Source: Emydura subglobosa (lineage: Eukaryota; Chordata; Testudines; Chelidae). Taken from it: DNA of 64,000 nucleotides. The notes below the pieces were generated by a model. It made no database searches. It was not told where the DNA came from and was given only the letters and a program-made list of their open reading frames with translations. Where the stretch lies: assembly GCA_007922225.1 (NCBI GenBank), contig ML680053.1:186001-250000 (forward strand), given 5' to 3'. Of this stretch, positions 10,966-22,867 are shown in pieces; position 1 is the first letter of the stretch; every line of letters starts with the position of its first letter. Position numbers and translations under genes: made by a program.

Positions 10966-11398
10966 CTGCAGGGTCAGCAATGCTCCCAGCACACCAGCTC
11001 CTGTTGAACTTGGAGTAACTGTCTAGTAAGAATCTGGAGGCCAACGGGTAAAACACCCAATTGCTTTTTATTAAGAGTTACATTCAGTCTGACAACCAGG
11101 GGAGTCCAATCCAGTTCTGTCGCAGCTCAGAGAAACTCCTGGTGGATTTTGAGAGGTGGCACATTCAACAAATGAAACACAGACCAGAGTAATTACAGCT
11201 CATCAGCTACACATTGAACATGGAGAGCTGGACTTTATACATCAATCTTTTCATGGATATCACAAACACCGGGAGCCGGGATCCTGCACTCAGATACAGG
11301 CACAAGCCTTCCACTCAGTCGAGACTTTTGGATGTTATTTACTCAGAATAAACTTCTTGTGGACAATATCACAAGCATCCGGTCAAATATTCATAAAA
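10966..11398. other. No gene or repeat recognised
   Basis: Unassigned noncoding sequence between an L3-type tail and a CR1 fragment. Confidence 0.4.
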
Positions 11399-12025
11399 GC
11401 ATCGCGATGTAGGGCTGGAAGCAGCGCCGGCTTTCCATATTCTGCCGCCCTAGGCAAAATAAAAATGTGAGCCCCACCCCCACCCCAAGCGAAAAAACTG
11501 GAGTATTTGCAGTGGTGCAGAGGTTTTCATTCTTGTCAAAATTAACAAGAAAGCCAGGGGTAGCTGGAGCTGGGCTCTGGGAGGGGACAGGGCCACTGCT
11601 GACCACTGCCAGCGGGGATATGGGCGGCTGCCACCCACTTCCTGAGATGTAGGTGGCTGCCGCCAGGCTCCTGGCTGCGTTTCGGGACCGGGCGGGCGGC
11701 AGGCGGCTGCAGCCCAGCAGCCACCCTTTATGTTTTGCCAGCCTAGGCAATTGCCTGCTTTGCCTATGGCTGGAAGGGACCTCATATCTGACATTGACTA
11801 GATATTCACAGGGGGCAAGGCCTGAAGGGACCTCTGTGATCAACTAGCCCAACCCCCTGTATAGCACCAGCCCGAGAACGTCCCTGCAATAATTCCTGAT
11901 AGAACGAGAGACGATCCTTCAGAAAAACCATCCGACCTTGATTTAAAGTCTTGCCAGTGCTGGAGAAACCAACACAATCCTTTGTAAACTGTTCCAATGA
12001 TTAATTACCCTCCCTGTTCAACAAC
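11399..12025 (-). mobile_element. CR1 LINE 3' fragment, antisense, split by a MITE
   Basis: The CR1 phrase TAGGGCTGGAAG breaks off at 11,421 and resumes as GGCTGGAAGGGACCTC at 11,768, with about 347 bp of foreign sequence between. The right part continues with AACCCCCTGTATAGCACCAG, AAAACCATCCGACCTTGATT and CCAATGATTAATTACCCTCC, the usual antisense CR1 order. Confidence 0.8.
11414..11776. mobile_element. MITE inserted in CR1 with 8-9 bp duplication
   Basis: An insert of about 347 bp (11,422-11,768) starts CAGCGCCGGCTTTCCATATT, contains TGCCGCCCTAGGCAAAATAA and ends with CCTAGGCAATTGCCTGCTTT then GCCTAT. GCTGGAAG is present at both borders (11,414-11,421 and 11,769-11,776) and extends to GGCTGGAAG. 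An 8-bp duplication suggests the hAT superfamily. The right terminal inverted repeat is not clean. The predicted frames within are chance GC-rich frames. Confidence 0.7.
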
Positions 12026-14190
12026 CCTCCCTGCATTGTCAGAGGGCTCCAAAACGTCTTGTGTGTGTAAACTGTAAGCTCTTCGTTCGGTGCAGGGACA
12101 GTCTCTTCCTTTGGGTTAGCTCATGGCTTTGCCACAAGACCCAAACAAGGGGCCCACGATGCCTGACTGTTCACAATTTACCTTCCAGTTTCCACCTTGT
12201 TCCAGGGTAATCCCTGGGAGCCACTGTGTGCTGCATAAGTATTAGGCCAGATATCAAGCCTTGCTTATCTTTTAATAACTTCTGTGGATCCTGACGTATA
12301 CCGGTGTAAGCGATTGAGATGAGGGCCTGCGGTATATAACATACTGGGCATTGATTGTTTGCTTCACTGGCTTCTCTTTGATGGCTTTGTCCTGTTTCTT
12401 GCTTGGTTTGATTGAATCAGAACTGCACAGAAGTTCCCAGAGTTCTCATGTGTTTATTACATTAAAGAAACCACTTCCCTAATGTCTATGTGGTTAATCA
12501 CAGTACAGAGAGCCAATTCTCTAAATGCAATCTCAGTTTCCAAATAGCTGAGCTGTGCTTTGTGCTATTTTATCACAGGCAGACCCGTGCACAACTTTTG
12601 CAACAAAACCTGAAACATGGCCCAGGTTCCTATTCAAGCCATCGAGATTTGTTAAGTTTCAAGCACGTCTGGACTGAGTTTCAACCACAGCTCCCGTCAC
12701 CTGTAGGTCACAAGTTCAAATCGCCTCTGGGCTGACGAGTGGACCAGGACCTGCTCTCAATTGCACCAGTGTAATTCTGGAATGACTGCACCGGTGTCAA
12801 TAGAATTACTCTGGATTTACACCAGTGCAGCCCACTGACCGAAAGCCATTTCTGTTATGTTTTTCCTTACACAACATACAACCACATACATCCTGTCAGA
12901 CTCTGCAAGTTCTGCTGGGGGCTGAGAGCAGTATGATGTCCCAAATGTATACCCCAGCCCGTGGGCCATAGTTCAATATAAAATTCAGCCCTCTCCATAC
13001 AATGTGTTTGATGACCTTGCTATACCTGTCACGACCAACTCTGTGCAATGTAGATCTACATTTGATTTGGACTCTGAACCCCTTTAAAATGGGGGGTGTT
13101 TGGGGAACACGATATAAGTGCATTGAAAATAAACATTGCTAACCAAGATTTAATGCTGGTTATTGTTGTTCCTTAAAAGACAGAACTAAGCAACTGATTT
13201 TTTCCCCTACCTTTAGCCTGCAGACGTTTTTTGTATTTGAATTCAAATCATTTCCTCTTTCTTCCTGTGGAATTAGATTCAAAGGCAAAAACTCATTTAA
13301 GGCTTTCCGTCTAGCATTTGTCGCCTGGTTTGCATTTGAATTTCATGCCAGCTTCTGGGAATGGTCATAGGAGTAAACTGAAAGCAGCTGTCGCAGACTA
13401 TTAACAGGCAAACAATGCATTTGAAATGTAAAATCCCACCATTTATTAAACACAGGGCACACGGTAGTGCTATCCCTGGAAGCAGGGGGCTTAATTCTTA
13501 TCACCAAAGTAGAATTTCATCAAAGGAGAGACAGCGGCTAAATGGAAATGCAGAGATATATAATTCATGATAGAGTGGACAGGATTTAATAGGCCCAGTA
13601 GCAGCATCTTGCTTAGTCAGAGCACAGCCATGCCACGTTGTTTGCTCTGATGATAGCAATGTCAGATGTCCACGGGATTAGCCAGATAAGGTTTGCAAAA
13701 ACTCTTTGTTCTTACAAATGCTTCACGAGCATTAAAAATCTCCGGCTCTGAGTCCTGTGCTATCAGTCTTGAGGAGGATAAACAAGACACTCAAAGTAAC
13801 TTGCAGAACCGGTTTGGTGGCGGAAAGGGCTTATTTACACATACAGGAGAAATAAAAAGTCCCCCCAGTAAATGCCAGCAGCAGTGGAGAGTGGGTGTGT
13901 GATATTGTCAGTTGCTTTCTTCCTACTGAAAAGGTGACCATAGCTTTCCCCAGGAGGCAGGACTGTGGCCAAGGGGCCGGTGAGGTTGCCGTTAGTACAC
14001 ACATTGCACAGCACAAATGGAGTGGCTTTGTGCACCTGATGCAGTCTGGGACTTGCCAGGGATTGAGTTGGCCCCTGAAACAGGTTGGAGTACCACCCTA
14101 ATTTATTATTTGTATTATGATCACACCTAGATGTCTCAGCCAAAAATCAATGCCCCCGCTGAGCTAGATGCTGCAGAAACATAATAAGTC
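12026..14190. other. Mostly unassigned noncoding DNA
   Basis: No gene. At 12,060-12,160 an L3-like phrase (AACTGTAAGCTCTTCGTTCG, GTGCAGGGACAGTCTCTTCC) is visible. At about 12,690-12,715 AGGTCACAAGTTCAAATCGC resembles a Pol III B box. At 13,220-13,435 the DNA is AT-rich and motif-dense without repeat features (see findings). Confidence 0.4.
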
Positions 14191-14194
14191 CCAT

Positions 14195-14330
14195 ACTATT
14201 TAAATGACGAGACAGCCATAAGTGGTATTATACCCATTGCACAGATGGGAACCAAAGCACAGAGAGACCAAGTGACTTGCCCAGGGCCACAATATGAATC
14301 CCTGGTGCCAACTCTCACGATTTTATCCTG
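14195..14330 (-). repeat. MIR SINE, antisense
   Basis: The plus strand reads TTGCACAGATGGGAACCAAA, GCACAGAGAGACCAAGTGAC, TTGCCCAGGGCCAC. This is the reverse complement of the MIR core (normally ...ACTTGCCCAAGGTCACAC...). Confidence 0.8.
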
Positions 14331-14689
14331 AGTCTTGAGATAATTAGGATTGTTCTTAAAGCTCCAGTTCCTGGAGTCCAGTTATTAGATGGGAATTTCA
14401 ACTTTTATGTTTTAAAAAAATAGTAAGTTTCACTCTCCTTTCCACAGAGCAAAACTGGAAAATGTGAATGCCAAAGGCCCAAAACCCAGAAGAAATAAAA
14501 GATAGACACCGACATTTCTTAGTTTTAAAATCTCAGGATTTTTAAGCCAATCTCATGATTTTGGAGGCCCCGATGCTTGATTTTTGAATTCTTAAGGTTA
14601 GCAACACTGAGTGTGCAGAAAAGCTGGGAAAGGACCATAAACCTCCCGAGGACCAGTCCTGGGTCTTAACCACAACCCCATCCTAGCCT

Positions 14690-14830
14690 GCACTTGAGGT
14701 AAATCCTCATTATCTCCACGTTACAAACAGGGACATTGAGGCACAAAGGTATTAAGAGACTTGCCCCGGATGACAACCTGTGCCTGTGGCAATGCCTGGA
14801 CTAGACCCTAGGTCTCCCTACACTCAAGCA
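14690..14830 (-). repeat. MIR SINE, antisense
   Basis: The plus strand shows TCCACGTTACAAACAGGGAC, ATTGAGGCACAAAGGTATTA and AGAGACTTGCCCCGGATGAC, then ACCCTAGGTCTCC. It is a diverged antisense MIR core plus part of the tRNA-related head. Confidence 0.75.
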
Positions 14831-15394
14831 TGTCCTTTCACCAGAAAACTGCCTTCCCTTGTGCTCTAGTGCAGTGGTGCCATATTTTGCAGATCTTCAC
14901 CTCTCTATCGTGGCAACATCTTAATGTGCTCCAGAGAAGTTCTATTTCTCATATTCCTCGCTGTGGTTTTCTGAGAGAGTCAGGCCCTCAACTCACTTTC
15001 CAGGGGATTTTGGTATCCATCTCCTTTAGGCTCCTTTGAGTATCCCAGTGTAAATATTTATTGGTTTTCTTGCCCCATGCAAAGTAAGAGAAACATAATA
15101 AAACCACACACAGTAAAAAGCCTCCTGCTTTATGATACCATCTGTAACCATAGCATACAGACTCCCACTGCAGTTACATATGCAATGAGCCCTCTAGGAG
15201 CTGCATATTGTTATTTGCGTAACAGGCTGTTGGCACATAGGCTAAAAAAAGAAAGAACTCCCCGTTCGCTCTGTGGTTATTACCATCCCGCCCATCTGCC
15301 TAGCTCAGAGGAATCCCTGCTGGCAATCCTGCATCAAAATGTGCTATTCCCAGTCTTAGCATCTGCCCTGTATAATGCTGTACTCATGCTAATG

Positions 15395-15550
15395 AATTAA
15401 GCCTCACAACTCCCTCCCACCCCAGAGGTAGGTCTTATACCCATTTTACAGATGGGAAAATTGAGGCACATAGGAGTTAAGTAATTTGCCCAGGCCAAAC
15501 AGGGAGTCAGTGCTAATCCCAGCTAAACTACTAAGGAGTTCCTGACTCCA
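15395..15550 (-). repeat. MIR SINE, antisense
   Basis: CCCATTTTACAGATGGGAAA, ATTGAGGCACATAGGAGTTA and AGTAATTTGCCCAGGCC give a well-preserved antisense MIR core. The end TAAGGAGTTCCTGACTCC corresponds to the MIR tRNA-related part. Confidence 0.85.
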
Positions 15551-15559
15551 AGCACCACA

Positions 15560-15860
15560 TATATTAGCAGGAGAGTTGTGAGCAAGACACGAGAAGTAAT
15601 TCTTCCACGCCATTCAGCACTAATAAAGCCACAGCGGGGATATTGTTTCCGGTTCTGGGCACCACACGGCGGGAAAGATGTGGATGCATTAAGAAAAGTG
15701 CAGAGGAGAGCAACAAAAATGATTAAAGGTCTAGAAAACATGGCCTACGAGGAAAGAATGAAAAAAAAATGGGTTTGTTTAGTCTGAAGAAGAAAAGACC
15801 GAGGGTGGGACATAATAACAGTCTTCAAGTACATAAAAGATTTTTATAATTTCCTGCAAC
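15560..15860 (+). mobile_element. CR1 LINE ORF2 3' end fragment, sense
   Basis: Landmarks in order: AAGTAATTCTTCCACGCCAT, GGTTCTGGGCACCACACGGC, AAAAATGATTAAAGGTCTAG, AACATGGCCTACGAGG, and AGTCTTCAAGTACATAAAAG. The same series is found at 35,510-35,760 and 42,235-42,480. Only the ORF2 C-terminal portion remains. Confidence 0.9.
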
Positions 15861-17290
15861 GGTGAACATTTAAATAGATAAAAATGAAAAATAATGCTTA
15901 CAACCCATACATTTGCACAACTGTGAAAAATGAAATGTGTTAAAAAAATGTAAAATGCTTATGAAAAAACTATTATCCATCAAAATGATTACCAAAAAAT
16001 GGCAAACACCACAAATTATCAGCACTTTGCCACCCACTGCATAGCTCACAAAGCCACTGAACTCTGCACATGAGAGATTTATCTGTCTTCATCAGGGAAA
16101 GAGAGAAAGACAATTGTTTCAGGGAAAACTGAAACAGAAAATGGGAAACTTCTAAGTTCTAGCAATGCCCAGGCTTGGGGTGACAGCAGAAAACCGCGCC
16201 TATGAGATGTTCCCACCTGACTCCCACGCAGCATCACAAAGGCAAGAAAAAAAAATCCTTCTCAGGTTCTTTCCATCCTAGACCTGAGGAAAAAAATCTC
16301 TTTCCCACCTCCACATTTGGTACATAACACTGGTTGCTATTAACAAAGGGAGATTTAATTTATAAGGGGATGGGGGAACTATGCTATGTCCCAGCAGATT
16401 CTCATGAAGGGAGACTTTGTCACTGCTCAGAATTGCACTCTGGAAATGAGTTTACCACATAAGGCAACAGATGCAGAGAGATTTGTTAAATATCAAGAGC
16501 CTCTTAACTCCCTGGGTTGCCTGTGCTGGGCAGCCTTAGAAAAATGGCCTGATGCAATAGGAGACAGAATGGGAACCTGGGCATAGTTAACCGCACTGTA
16601 CCTCTCCAACAGCTGAGAGGGCAGCATTTCATGGGGGAATGAGTTTCCGCATCAGAAGTAAATTCACATTAGCACTGCAGCTATTTCAAGCAGCTGATTC
16701 ATTACAATCTGCTAAAATCAGTTTCACAGAAATGGCCTGGAAGGTATTAAGCATTTTCCTATTAGTCCAGAAGTGAGGCAGGTGGGATGTGTTTACTTTT
16801 GTTGTGGGTTAGACAGCCCTCTGCTGGTTGAGTGTGCAATATTGACAACTCATACTGCTCTCATGGAAATGCAATCCAAGAACCACACTGTCAACAGGGC
16901 TGGGGATTCTCAGAAGCCTTAGACGTTCTGGCTGTATAAACCCGCCCATGTCAGGATCCTTCTCCGTGAGACTGGGCTGATGATCTTGCAAGAAGAGTTT
17001 ATTCCATCATGATAGGCACCGTATTAGAAACAGGATAGACCAGTAAAGGGGCTTCATTAGATACTCGGCACTTCAGCTTCACATGGTACAGTCGCGCTTC
17101 TGGGACCAGCACCACGGAGTGTGGAAATAGGAAAAGGCAGAAAAAAAAAGTTAACCAAACTTTTTCAGACCTTTTAAAAAAATCATCTCAAGCTCAGAGT
17201 GAAAGTTTGGATCAGTTCTCACATAAATCCAGCTATCATGCTCCTGTGTACACAGTCTGGGCTCTGTCCACATTGCTGAAGGCTTGTAAT
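15861..17290. other. No gene recognised
   Basis: Noncoding DNA without repeats I can place. Segment 16,600-16,760 is AT-moderate and could be single copy. Confidence 0.4.
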
Positions 17291-17505
17291 AAATAAATGT
17301 ACTCCCTCTCTTAGTGCATACACATACACACACACACAAAGAGGTAGACATATAATAGATATTATTGTACTCTATATACTATACTTAATAATACACTAAA
17401 TGATATATAGGTCTCAGTGTTTGTGCATGTGTATACACACACTATAAGAGCTAGGTATAGTACTTATTATAAATGATTATTATTACTACAAGCCTTCGGC
17501 ACTGG
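17291..17505. repeat. (CA)n tract and decayed MIR/L3-type tail
   Basis: A short CA microsatellite lies at about 17,319-17,337. The following AT-rich DNA ends with ATAAGAGCTAGGTATAGTAC and TTATTATAAATGATTATTAT, matching the TATAAGAGCTAGGTATTATTATT tail common after reptile MIR-like units. Confidence 0.6.
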
Positions 17506-18699
17506 AAAGAGAATCTAGATTGAGGAAAGGGAAGCACACTAGCCGGATTAAATAATTAATATTGGCCCAAGTGGTAGCAGTGAACAACAAAGACAAAGTA
17601 ATTGCCAGAGACAAAATTAGTTGCTAATGCTGGCTGTGTTTGATGAGCCTTTTACTGCGTGTTTTACGAGCGTGCCAGAAACACGCATGTAATTACATGA
17701 CTAATACACTATTTATATGGTGACACCTTTCCATTTGGAATGACTGGCACAGTTGGTTGGTTGGTTTGTATCGTCTCTGGTGTGAGGGTTTTCTGTCACT
17801 GAGGGCCTGGCAGACTGTACTGCTTAGGAAGAGAGATGAGTAGCTTCGTGGTTGCTCTTGTAAACATTAGCAAGGGAACAGAGGTGCAGCGAACCCCAAT
17901 CTGCAGGGCCTTAAAGAATTAAAGATGAAAGAATTTGGGGCCTTGTGCACTATAACGATGGGGGCACCTTTTGACTTCCCTGAACCTAGGAGGAGGGAGG
18001 CCCCAGGGAGAGGGAGTGTGCGGTGTTGGAAATGGACCTGTCCTGCAGAGCTGGCCTGGCTCCCTCCCCCTGCAACATCCTACCCCACACCTCCCATTCC
18101 CGGCCCTGAGCTGATTTTGGCTGTGTTCCCAACCCTCTGGTGATCGGGAGAGCTCTGAGACAGAGGCCTGTGCAAGCTCACCAAGTGTACCTGGACCTGT
18201 CAATCTGGCCTTTTATGAATGAGAGAGAGAGTTGTGTGCAGCCTCCGACATGACCAGGTGGAAAGAGGACTGTGGGGGAAGCTCTGATAGGACTCCTAAC
18301 ATTTTTTGCCCACAATCCATTCACCCCAGAGTAATTTTAAATATATAAACCCTCAGAGTAACCTCAACTCCCGCAACTGAAGGTTGGAATGAAAACAGGC
18401 CTGTCAGGAGCTATATAGAGCTGGATGAATGCTGCAAAACAAGTGTGCACATTTGTTCAGATACCAAACCACAGTTGGCGTCAGCCATATTCATGACCCT
18501 GGTTATCTGTGTTGGGTAAAATGCTAACAGGGTTTTGTGCACATAGATGCTCTGGGAATGGTTCTTCCTCATGCAAATGCCTGGATTCACACGTGACTAA
18601 AGAGATCCACTATTCCCTTTCATTATTCACTATTCCACGACTCATTATTCCCTTTTAAAAGTTTTGGTTAACCAATTGTAACCCTGCCTGATTGCTGTG
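17506..18699. other. No gene; possible single-copy noncoding DNA
   Basis: At 17,550-17,740 the sequence is non-repetitive and rich in TAATTA-type and AACAAAG-type motifs (see findings). The rest holds nothing recognisable. Confidence 0.35.
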
Positions 18700-18860
18700 G
18701 CACTCTGTCCCCCTCTAGTGGCACCTAGACCAGCGAGAAATTGATGAGCCTGCTACAGCTTTGGTTAAGAGAGATTTATCTTTTAGCTCTTGCCGTAGAG
18801 GCTCGTGCATTAAGCTCCAGAGGTCCCAGGTTTGATCCCACCTGATGACAATCGGGGTCT
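18700..18860 (+). mobile_element. tRNA-derived SINE
   Basis: A Pol III-type internal promoter is visible: an A-box-like TAGCTCTTGCCGTAGAGG at about 18,784 and a B-box-like AGGTCCCAGGTTTGATCCC at about 18,820, roughly 36 bp apart as in tRNA genes. The upstream CTGTCCCCCTCTAGTGGCAC and the downstream TCGGGGTCTGTCGGTTTTAC fit a reptilian SINE. The stem pairing of a real tRNA is not evident, so it is not a tRNA gene. Confidence 0.65.
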
Positions 18861-19239
18861 GTCGGTTTTACACATTCACACAGCAGAGGACGTCCCAGGT
18901 GCATTGAGCCGACCAATCACACGTGACAAATAACGAATTGACAAAGAGAACTGTTTGTGACCCACCATCTGAAAACTTTTATCCAAACTACTTGGCAAAT
19001 GGTTATAAATAACGAATGCACGTGGGGCTTTGGGAGTGACTGGCCAACAGGAAAGAATGATGAAACAACTGGGCCCAGTTTGTTCATACCTGTCAGGCCA
19101 ATTCTAGCATTTTGATGGGGCTGACACCACCTTCAGCCTAGAATGACTTAGGCTGAGAACGTTTTCTTTGGGAGGCCATCTAGCCCATCCCCCACCCCCT
19201 GAGTGTTTTTCCATCAGAATCAATGCATCGTGTAATTAA
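18861..19239. other. No gene or repeat recognised
   Basis: Unassigned. Confidence 0.4.
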
Positions 19240-19445
19240 TTACTAGAGCTGAAGACTGCGAGTCCATGGTCTAGTCCTGAGTCTGCTGTTGGCTTGCTGC
19301 ATAATACCTTGGTTGCTCCATCTATAAAAAGAGGCTAATTTTGACTTACTTTGTAGAGGAAGCTGTAAGTATTAAGCAACTGATGTTTGCAAAGTTCTTT
19401 AAGATCCTCAGATGTCAGGTGTCCAATTAAGTGATTATTGTAATT
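19240..19445 (+). repeat. MIR-like SINE, sense, diverged
   Basis: GAGTCTGCTGTTGGCTTGCT, CCATCTATAAAAAGAGGCTA (the CATCTGTAAAATGGGG equivalent), then AGCAACTGATGTTTGCAAAG with TTCTTTAAGATCCTCAGATG follow the order of a sense MIR core and its reptile tail. Confidence 0.65.
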
Positions 19446-19544
19446 ATCATGATCCCTAAGGACAAAAGCTGATAACTAGTTTAGAGCAGAGAGAAATGTC
19501 TTCCTTTGGCATAGTGCTAAACCCCTCCGTAAATTATGGGAGTG

Positions 19545-19640
19545 GAAAGTATCCAGCACTGGCCAATGTTGAAGACCAGATATTGGAGGAGATAGATTAT
19601 TGGTGCAATCTGGTATGGCAATTCTTATGTTCATTGTTTC
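19545..19640 (+). mobile_element. CR1 LINE 3' tail, sense
   Basis: CAGCACTGGCCAATGTTGAAG, then AGACCAGATATTGGAGGAGA, and CTGGTATGGCAATTCTTATG form a diverged sense copy of the CR1 3' terminus whose antisense version lies at 4,830-4,900. Confidence 0.7.
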
Positions 19641-20419
19641 CGCCTGCATGGAGCCATATTATATTGGGTTAGGTTGATGTTTGCTCTTGACATTCTGCAA
19701 AATTCAATCAGGAAGAATGCACTTCCAGTAGATTAGTCTCAGAGACGAGGTTTAATTGCATTTTCACTGATTCCTTTACACTGCACAGTACAACGGTTCA
19801 CAGAGAGACCGAGGGTGCAGCAGTAGCAGCCTAGTCACATTCTCTTGGCAGCCTCCACTGACGCCTTCACAGAAAACCTTAAAGCAGCTCCCAGTTTCAG
19901 TTGTGACCTTCTTCACAAGGAGTTTGGCTCCTGAAAGCAACAGTTTGACAAAGAGGGGGACAGAGCACTAGTCAAGTCCAAGTCTGCCAAATTTATTTTC
20001 TTCAATGATTCAATGCCCGCCTTTTTTAGCATGTTATTTTGGGTGGAAGCAGAATAGCTCATGTCAGCGGCTAGCACTGTCTGAGCAGAGAGACCTGAGT
20101 TCAGTTTGGGATCAGAAAAGTTGCTTCTGGACAACATCACCCTCCTATCCCCACCCCAAACACACCTAAACTCTGCAGACCTTTGAAATTCAGACTCAGC
20201 TGCTAATTTCAACACAATCCATCTCCTTTCACAGGGACAAGACAGCCTGGGTATGGCCACTCAAATTGAGAATGTGAAGGGGGATATGAATATCTGGATT
20301 CTGATCTAAATGCTTTTAATTTCTAATCTGAACTTCTGGAGTCTACAAAATAGGCCTGGAAGTTGGGTGACAACTGGCCTCATTGGGAGGTTTCACGAAC
20401 TTCCATTTCTAGCCATTGC
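19641..20419. other. No gene or repeat recognised
   Basis: Noncoding. The reverse-strand 115-residue frame (19,913-20,260) has low-complexity composition and no domain, so I treat it as chance. Confidence 0.4.
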
Positions 20420-20542
20420 ACTGTTATCCAGGGTTTTGCTGAACCCAAAGCTCTTGTAACTTTACTCTTTGAACAGGGAGTTGGACTAGATGACCTTCAG
20501 AGGTCCCTTCCAACCCTAATATTCTATGATTCTATAATTCTT
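20420..20542 (+). mobile_element. CR1 LINE 3' terminus with ATTCTATG tail
   Basis: The end reads GGAGTTGGACTAGATGACCT, CAGAGGTCCCTTCCAACCCT and then AATATTCTATGATTCTATAA. The ATTCTATG short repeat is the signature 3' end of CR1 in place of poly(A). Only about 100 bp of the element is present. Confidence 0.9.
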
Positions 20543-21879
20543 TGCGAGGCAGCAACAGGAAATAAATCAATGGGGACATGGTTGTCCGGCTGATAGATAG
20601 GTGATACAAACAGGCAAACAAAATTGCTTTCACCTAAAGCTTCTAATTTATTTTGTCTCTAGCATTTACACACACCTGCAACACGTTAGTAGAGCACCCC
20701 AAACTACCCCAGATTCATATTTATCCAGGGTCTTGAGGAGGTCTTGAGTAGATAACTGTAGATGTCCAGTGGACAGCTTTCCATCTGCAGGGGAACTCAA
20801 GAGGTGTCCAGCTATTCAAGTATCCACTGAGATAAAATGTCTTCCTCTTTTTATATCCAATTTGTTAATATTATTAGCTTGTTCATCAAAAAACAACTGC
20901 TGAGCAGAAGCTAAATTAGATTTCCAGCCTGTCTGGTAGGCAATTTTCCATCAGCCAAGTGGGGAACTTTCTATCAGTTAACCAGATGTATAGCAATAGT
21001 TAACTATTGCCAGACCGCATCTTGCAAAACCGCATACTTCAGAAAAACAACTCAAGTCAGGAGGGCCAAGGGCCATGTTTACTTTTCGTGGTCACTCACT
21101 TCACCCTCCCTGCCGGTCTTTTAGTTATGCTAAGGTTCAAGAAAGGCCTCCTTTTAGCTGCTTTCAGCAATAAGCATAACAATTGATATTGCAGCTGCTG
21201 GCAGTGGTTTAAGCATGTTACTGGGCTCTGGGCTATCAAAACTCTGCTCTTACAGCACCAGCAACCCTGCCTTTCTGCTATCCTGGCACTTCCTAATCAG
21301 GGACCAGATCTGCAAGGCCTTCCTCAAGCAAACTGTCATTGAAAACCACCAGCACACTCTGGATGCTTTGCACTGATTCAAGGGATGCAAACCAGTTGTA
21401 AACCTAACTTAACTGACTGGTTAGGCCAAGTCTGCAGCTGCTTTGTGCTGCAGAAAGGCACACAACAGCCAGAGTACACAGGTGAATCAGGCCTACCTTT
21501 TATCTCCGGTAAATTTCTATTGATTTTGATGAGACTTTTGAGTACGCACATCAATGAGAGTTCAGCCTGCATGGGGACTCAGGGACTTAACCCCTGACCT
21601 GTGCTGGAAACTGAGAATGGGCCAATGAGAACAAAACCAAAATAACTTGTCCAGACTTTTCAGAATTGTAACCAAAGTGGGTTCTAGAAATGGAACAAAT
21701 TTAGAGGAAGGGAGGGAGCTTTTATTCCCAACAAACCTGTTGGTCCTTTCTCCTTCTGCAAGCTACTTTAAGAGAGTCCTCCGCAGACTCCGCACTCAGC
21801 ATGAACTTTTGCAGTTCCTGACTTTGTTTATTTTAAATGCACACCCTCAAAGTTGCAGTAACAAAGTGTTCTGCATCTC
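20543..21879. other. No gene recognised
   Basis: Noncoding DNA. No repeat landmark was seen, and frames here are short and random-looking. Confidence 0.4.
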
Positions 21880-22435
21880 ACATTTTTTAGGTCGGGCTCT
21901 ATTTTTGCTACCCTGTATCAAATACAACCTACTTGTCTTCACTTTCCAGTCTTTTCACAGCTTATCCCCACCTACCTACCATCTCTCACTCATTGCAATG
22001 TCTATTCCTGCCTCAATTGGTCAATGGTACCAGCTTTCATCATCCACTTGTTCCATTTTCATCAAGCACTGTGTGCTGTCTCCTGTGCTATTCCTTAGGG
22101 GTAGAAAGAGTTCCCCAGAAACATTTACGAAGCAACCTCATTATCCTCCTTCAGATCCCTCCTTACAACGCTCCTTTGATGCAATACCTATTAAAAAAAA
22201 AAAACCTTGACAACTGCTAGGGGATACCCGGTGGGCTCAGCCTGCCAGCCATCATGCCGACCAGCCGTGTCTCATTGTTTCTTTGTGCTCCCCTGTCTGC
22301 TTGTTGTATCCATCTGTTGCCTCTCATCTTCTACATAGACTATCAGTGACTCAGGTAAGAATCTGTCTTTTCTGTACGTGGTTATACAGCACCTAATGTG
22401 ATAGGGCTGTGCTCTATGCAATACAAACAGCTGCT
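21880..22435 (+). mobile_element. L3/CR1-like LINE 3' end, sense
   Basis: Although an open frame of 187 codons (21,647-22,210) spans it, the sequence matches a common reptile LINE 3' region. TTCACAGCTTATCCCCACCT, CATTATCCTCCTTCAGATCC and CTCCTTACAACGCTCCTTTG encode a residue pattern (KYNLLVFTFQSFHSLSPPTYH, then PHYPPSDPSL) typical of the RT C-terminus. Then CTTGACAACTGCTAGG, TCTCATTGTTTCTTTGTGCT and ATACAGCACCTAATGTGATA give the 3' UTR. Confidence 0.8.
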
Positions 22436-22867
22436 GATGGCGCCAACGCATGGACTGCTGCACTGGAGGTGGGTAAAATGGGGCCCAGCTGGGGACACCC
22501 CTCCCCACAACTCTTCCAGACCCAGAACTGTGTAGGAGGGACAACCCACAATCTGGGGACAGTAGGCACTAGGGCTGCCTCTCCCCTCCTTCCACCCCCT
22601 GCCGTGTGGCATTGGTGACAAACGGCAGCAAGATACCAGCCAGAGATTGTCGTTTTGCCCGGACTCCCTCTGCCCTTCGCTGATGGGCTGTTTGCTTCAA
22701 CCCTCCCTGCGTTCTCAAAGCATCGAAAATTAATGGGAAACAGCCCCTGAATCTGGAAAATGCCGTGCACCCTCTGGTCCCATTGAAATCAGTGGGCAGG
22801 GAGCGCATTCACCAGCTCATCCCAGGAGGCGCTCAGCACCTTGCAGGATCAGCCCATGTATCTAGGT

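Noticed and set aside
11391..11847. Several overlapping frames of 60-150 codons
   Set aside because: They lie across a GC-rich MITE and CR1 joint; chance frames.
18780..18845. Functional tRNA gene
   Set aside because: A and B boxes exist but acceptor and anticodon stems do not pair; it is a SINE head.
21647..22210. 187-codon plus-strand frame that looks like a membrane protein
   Set aside because: Its DNA follows the 3' region of an L3/CR1-like LINE (SLSPPTYH, PHYPPSDPSL); the hydrophobic stretch is incidental.
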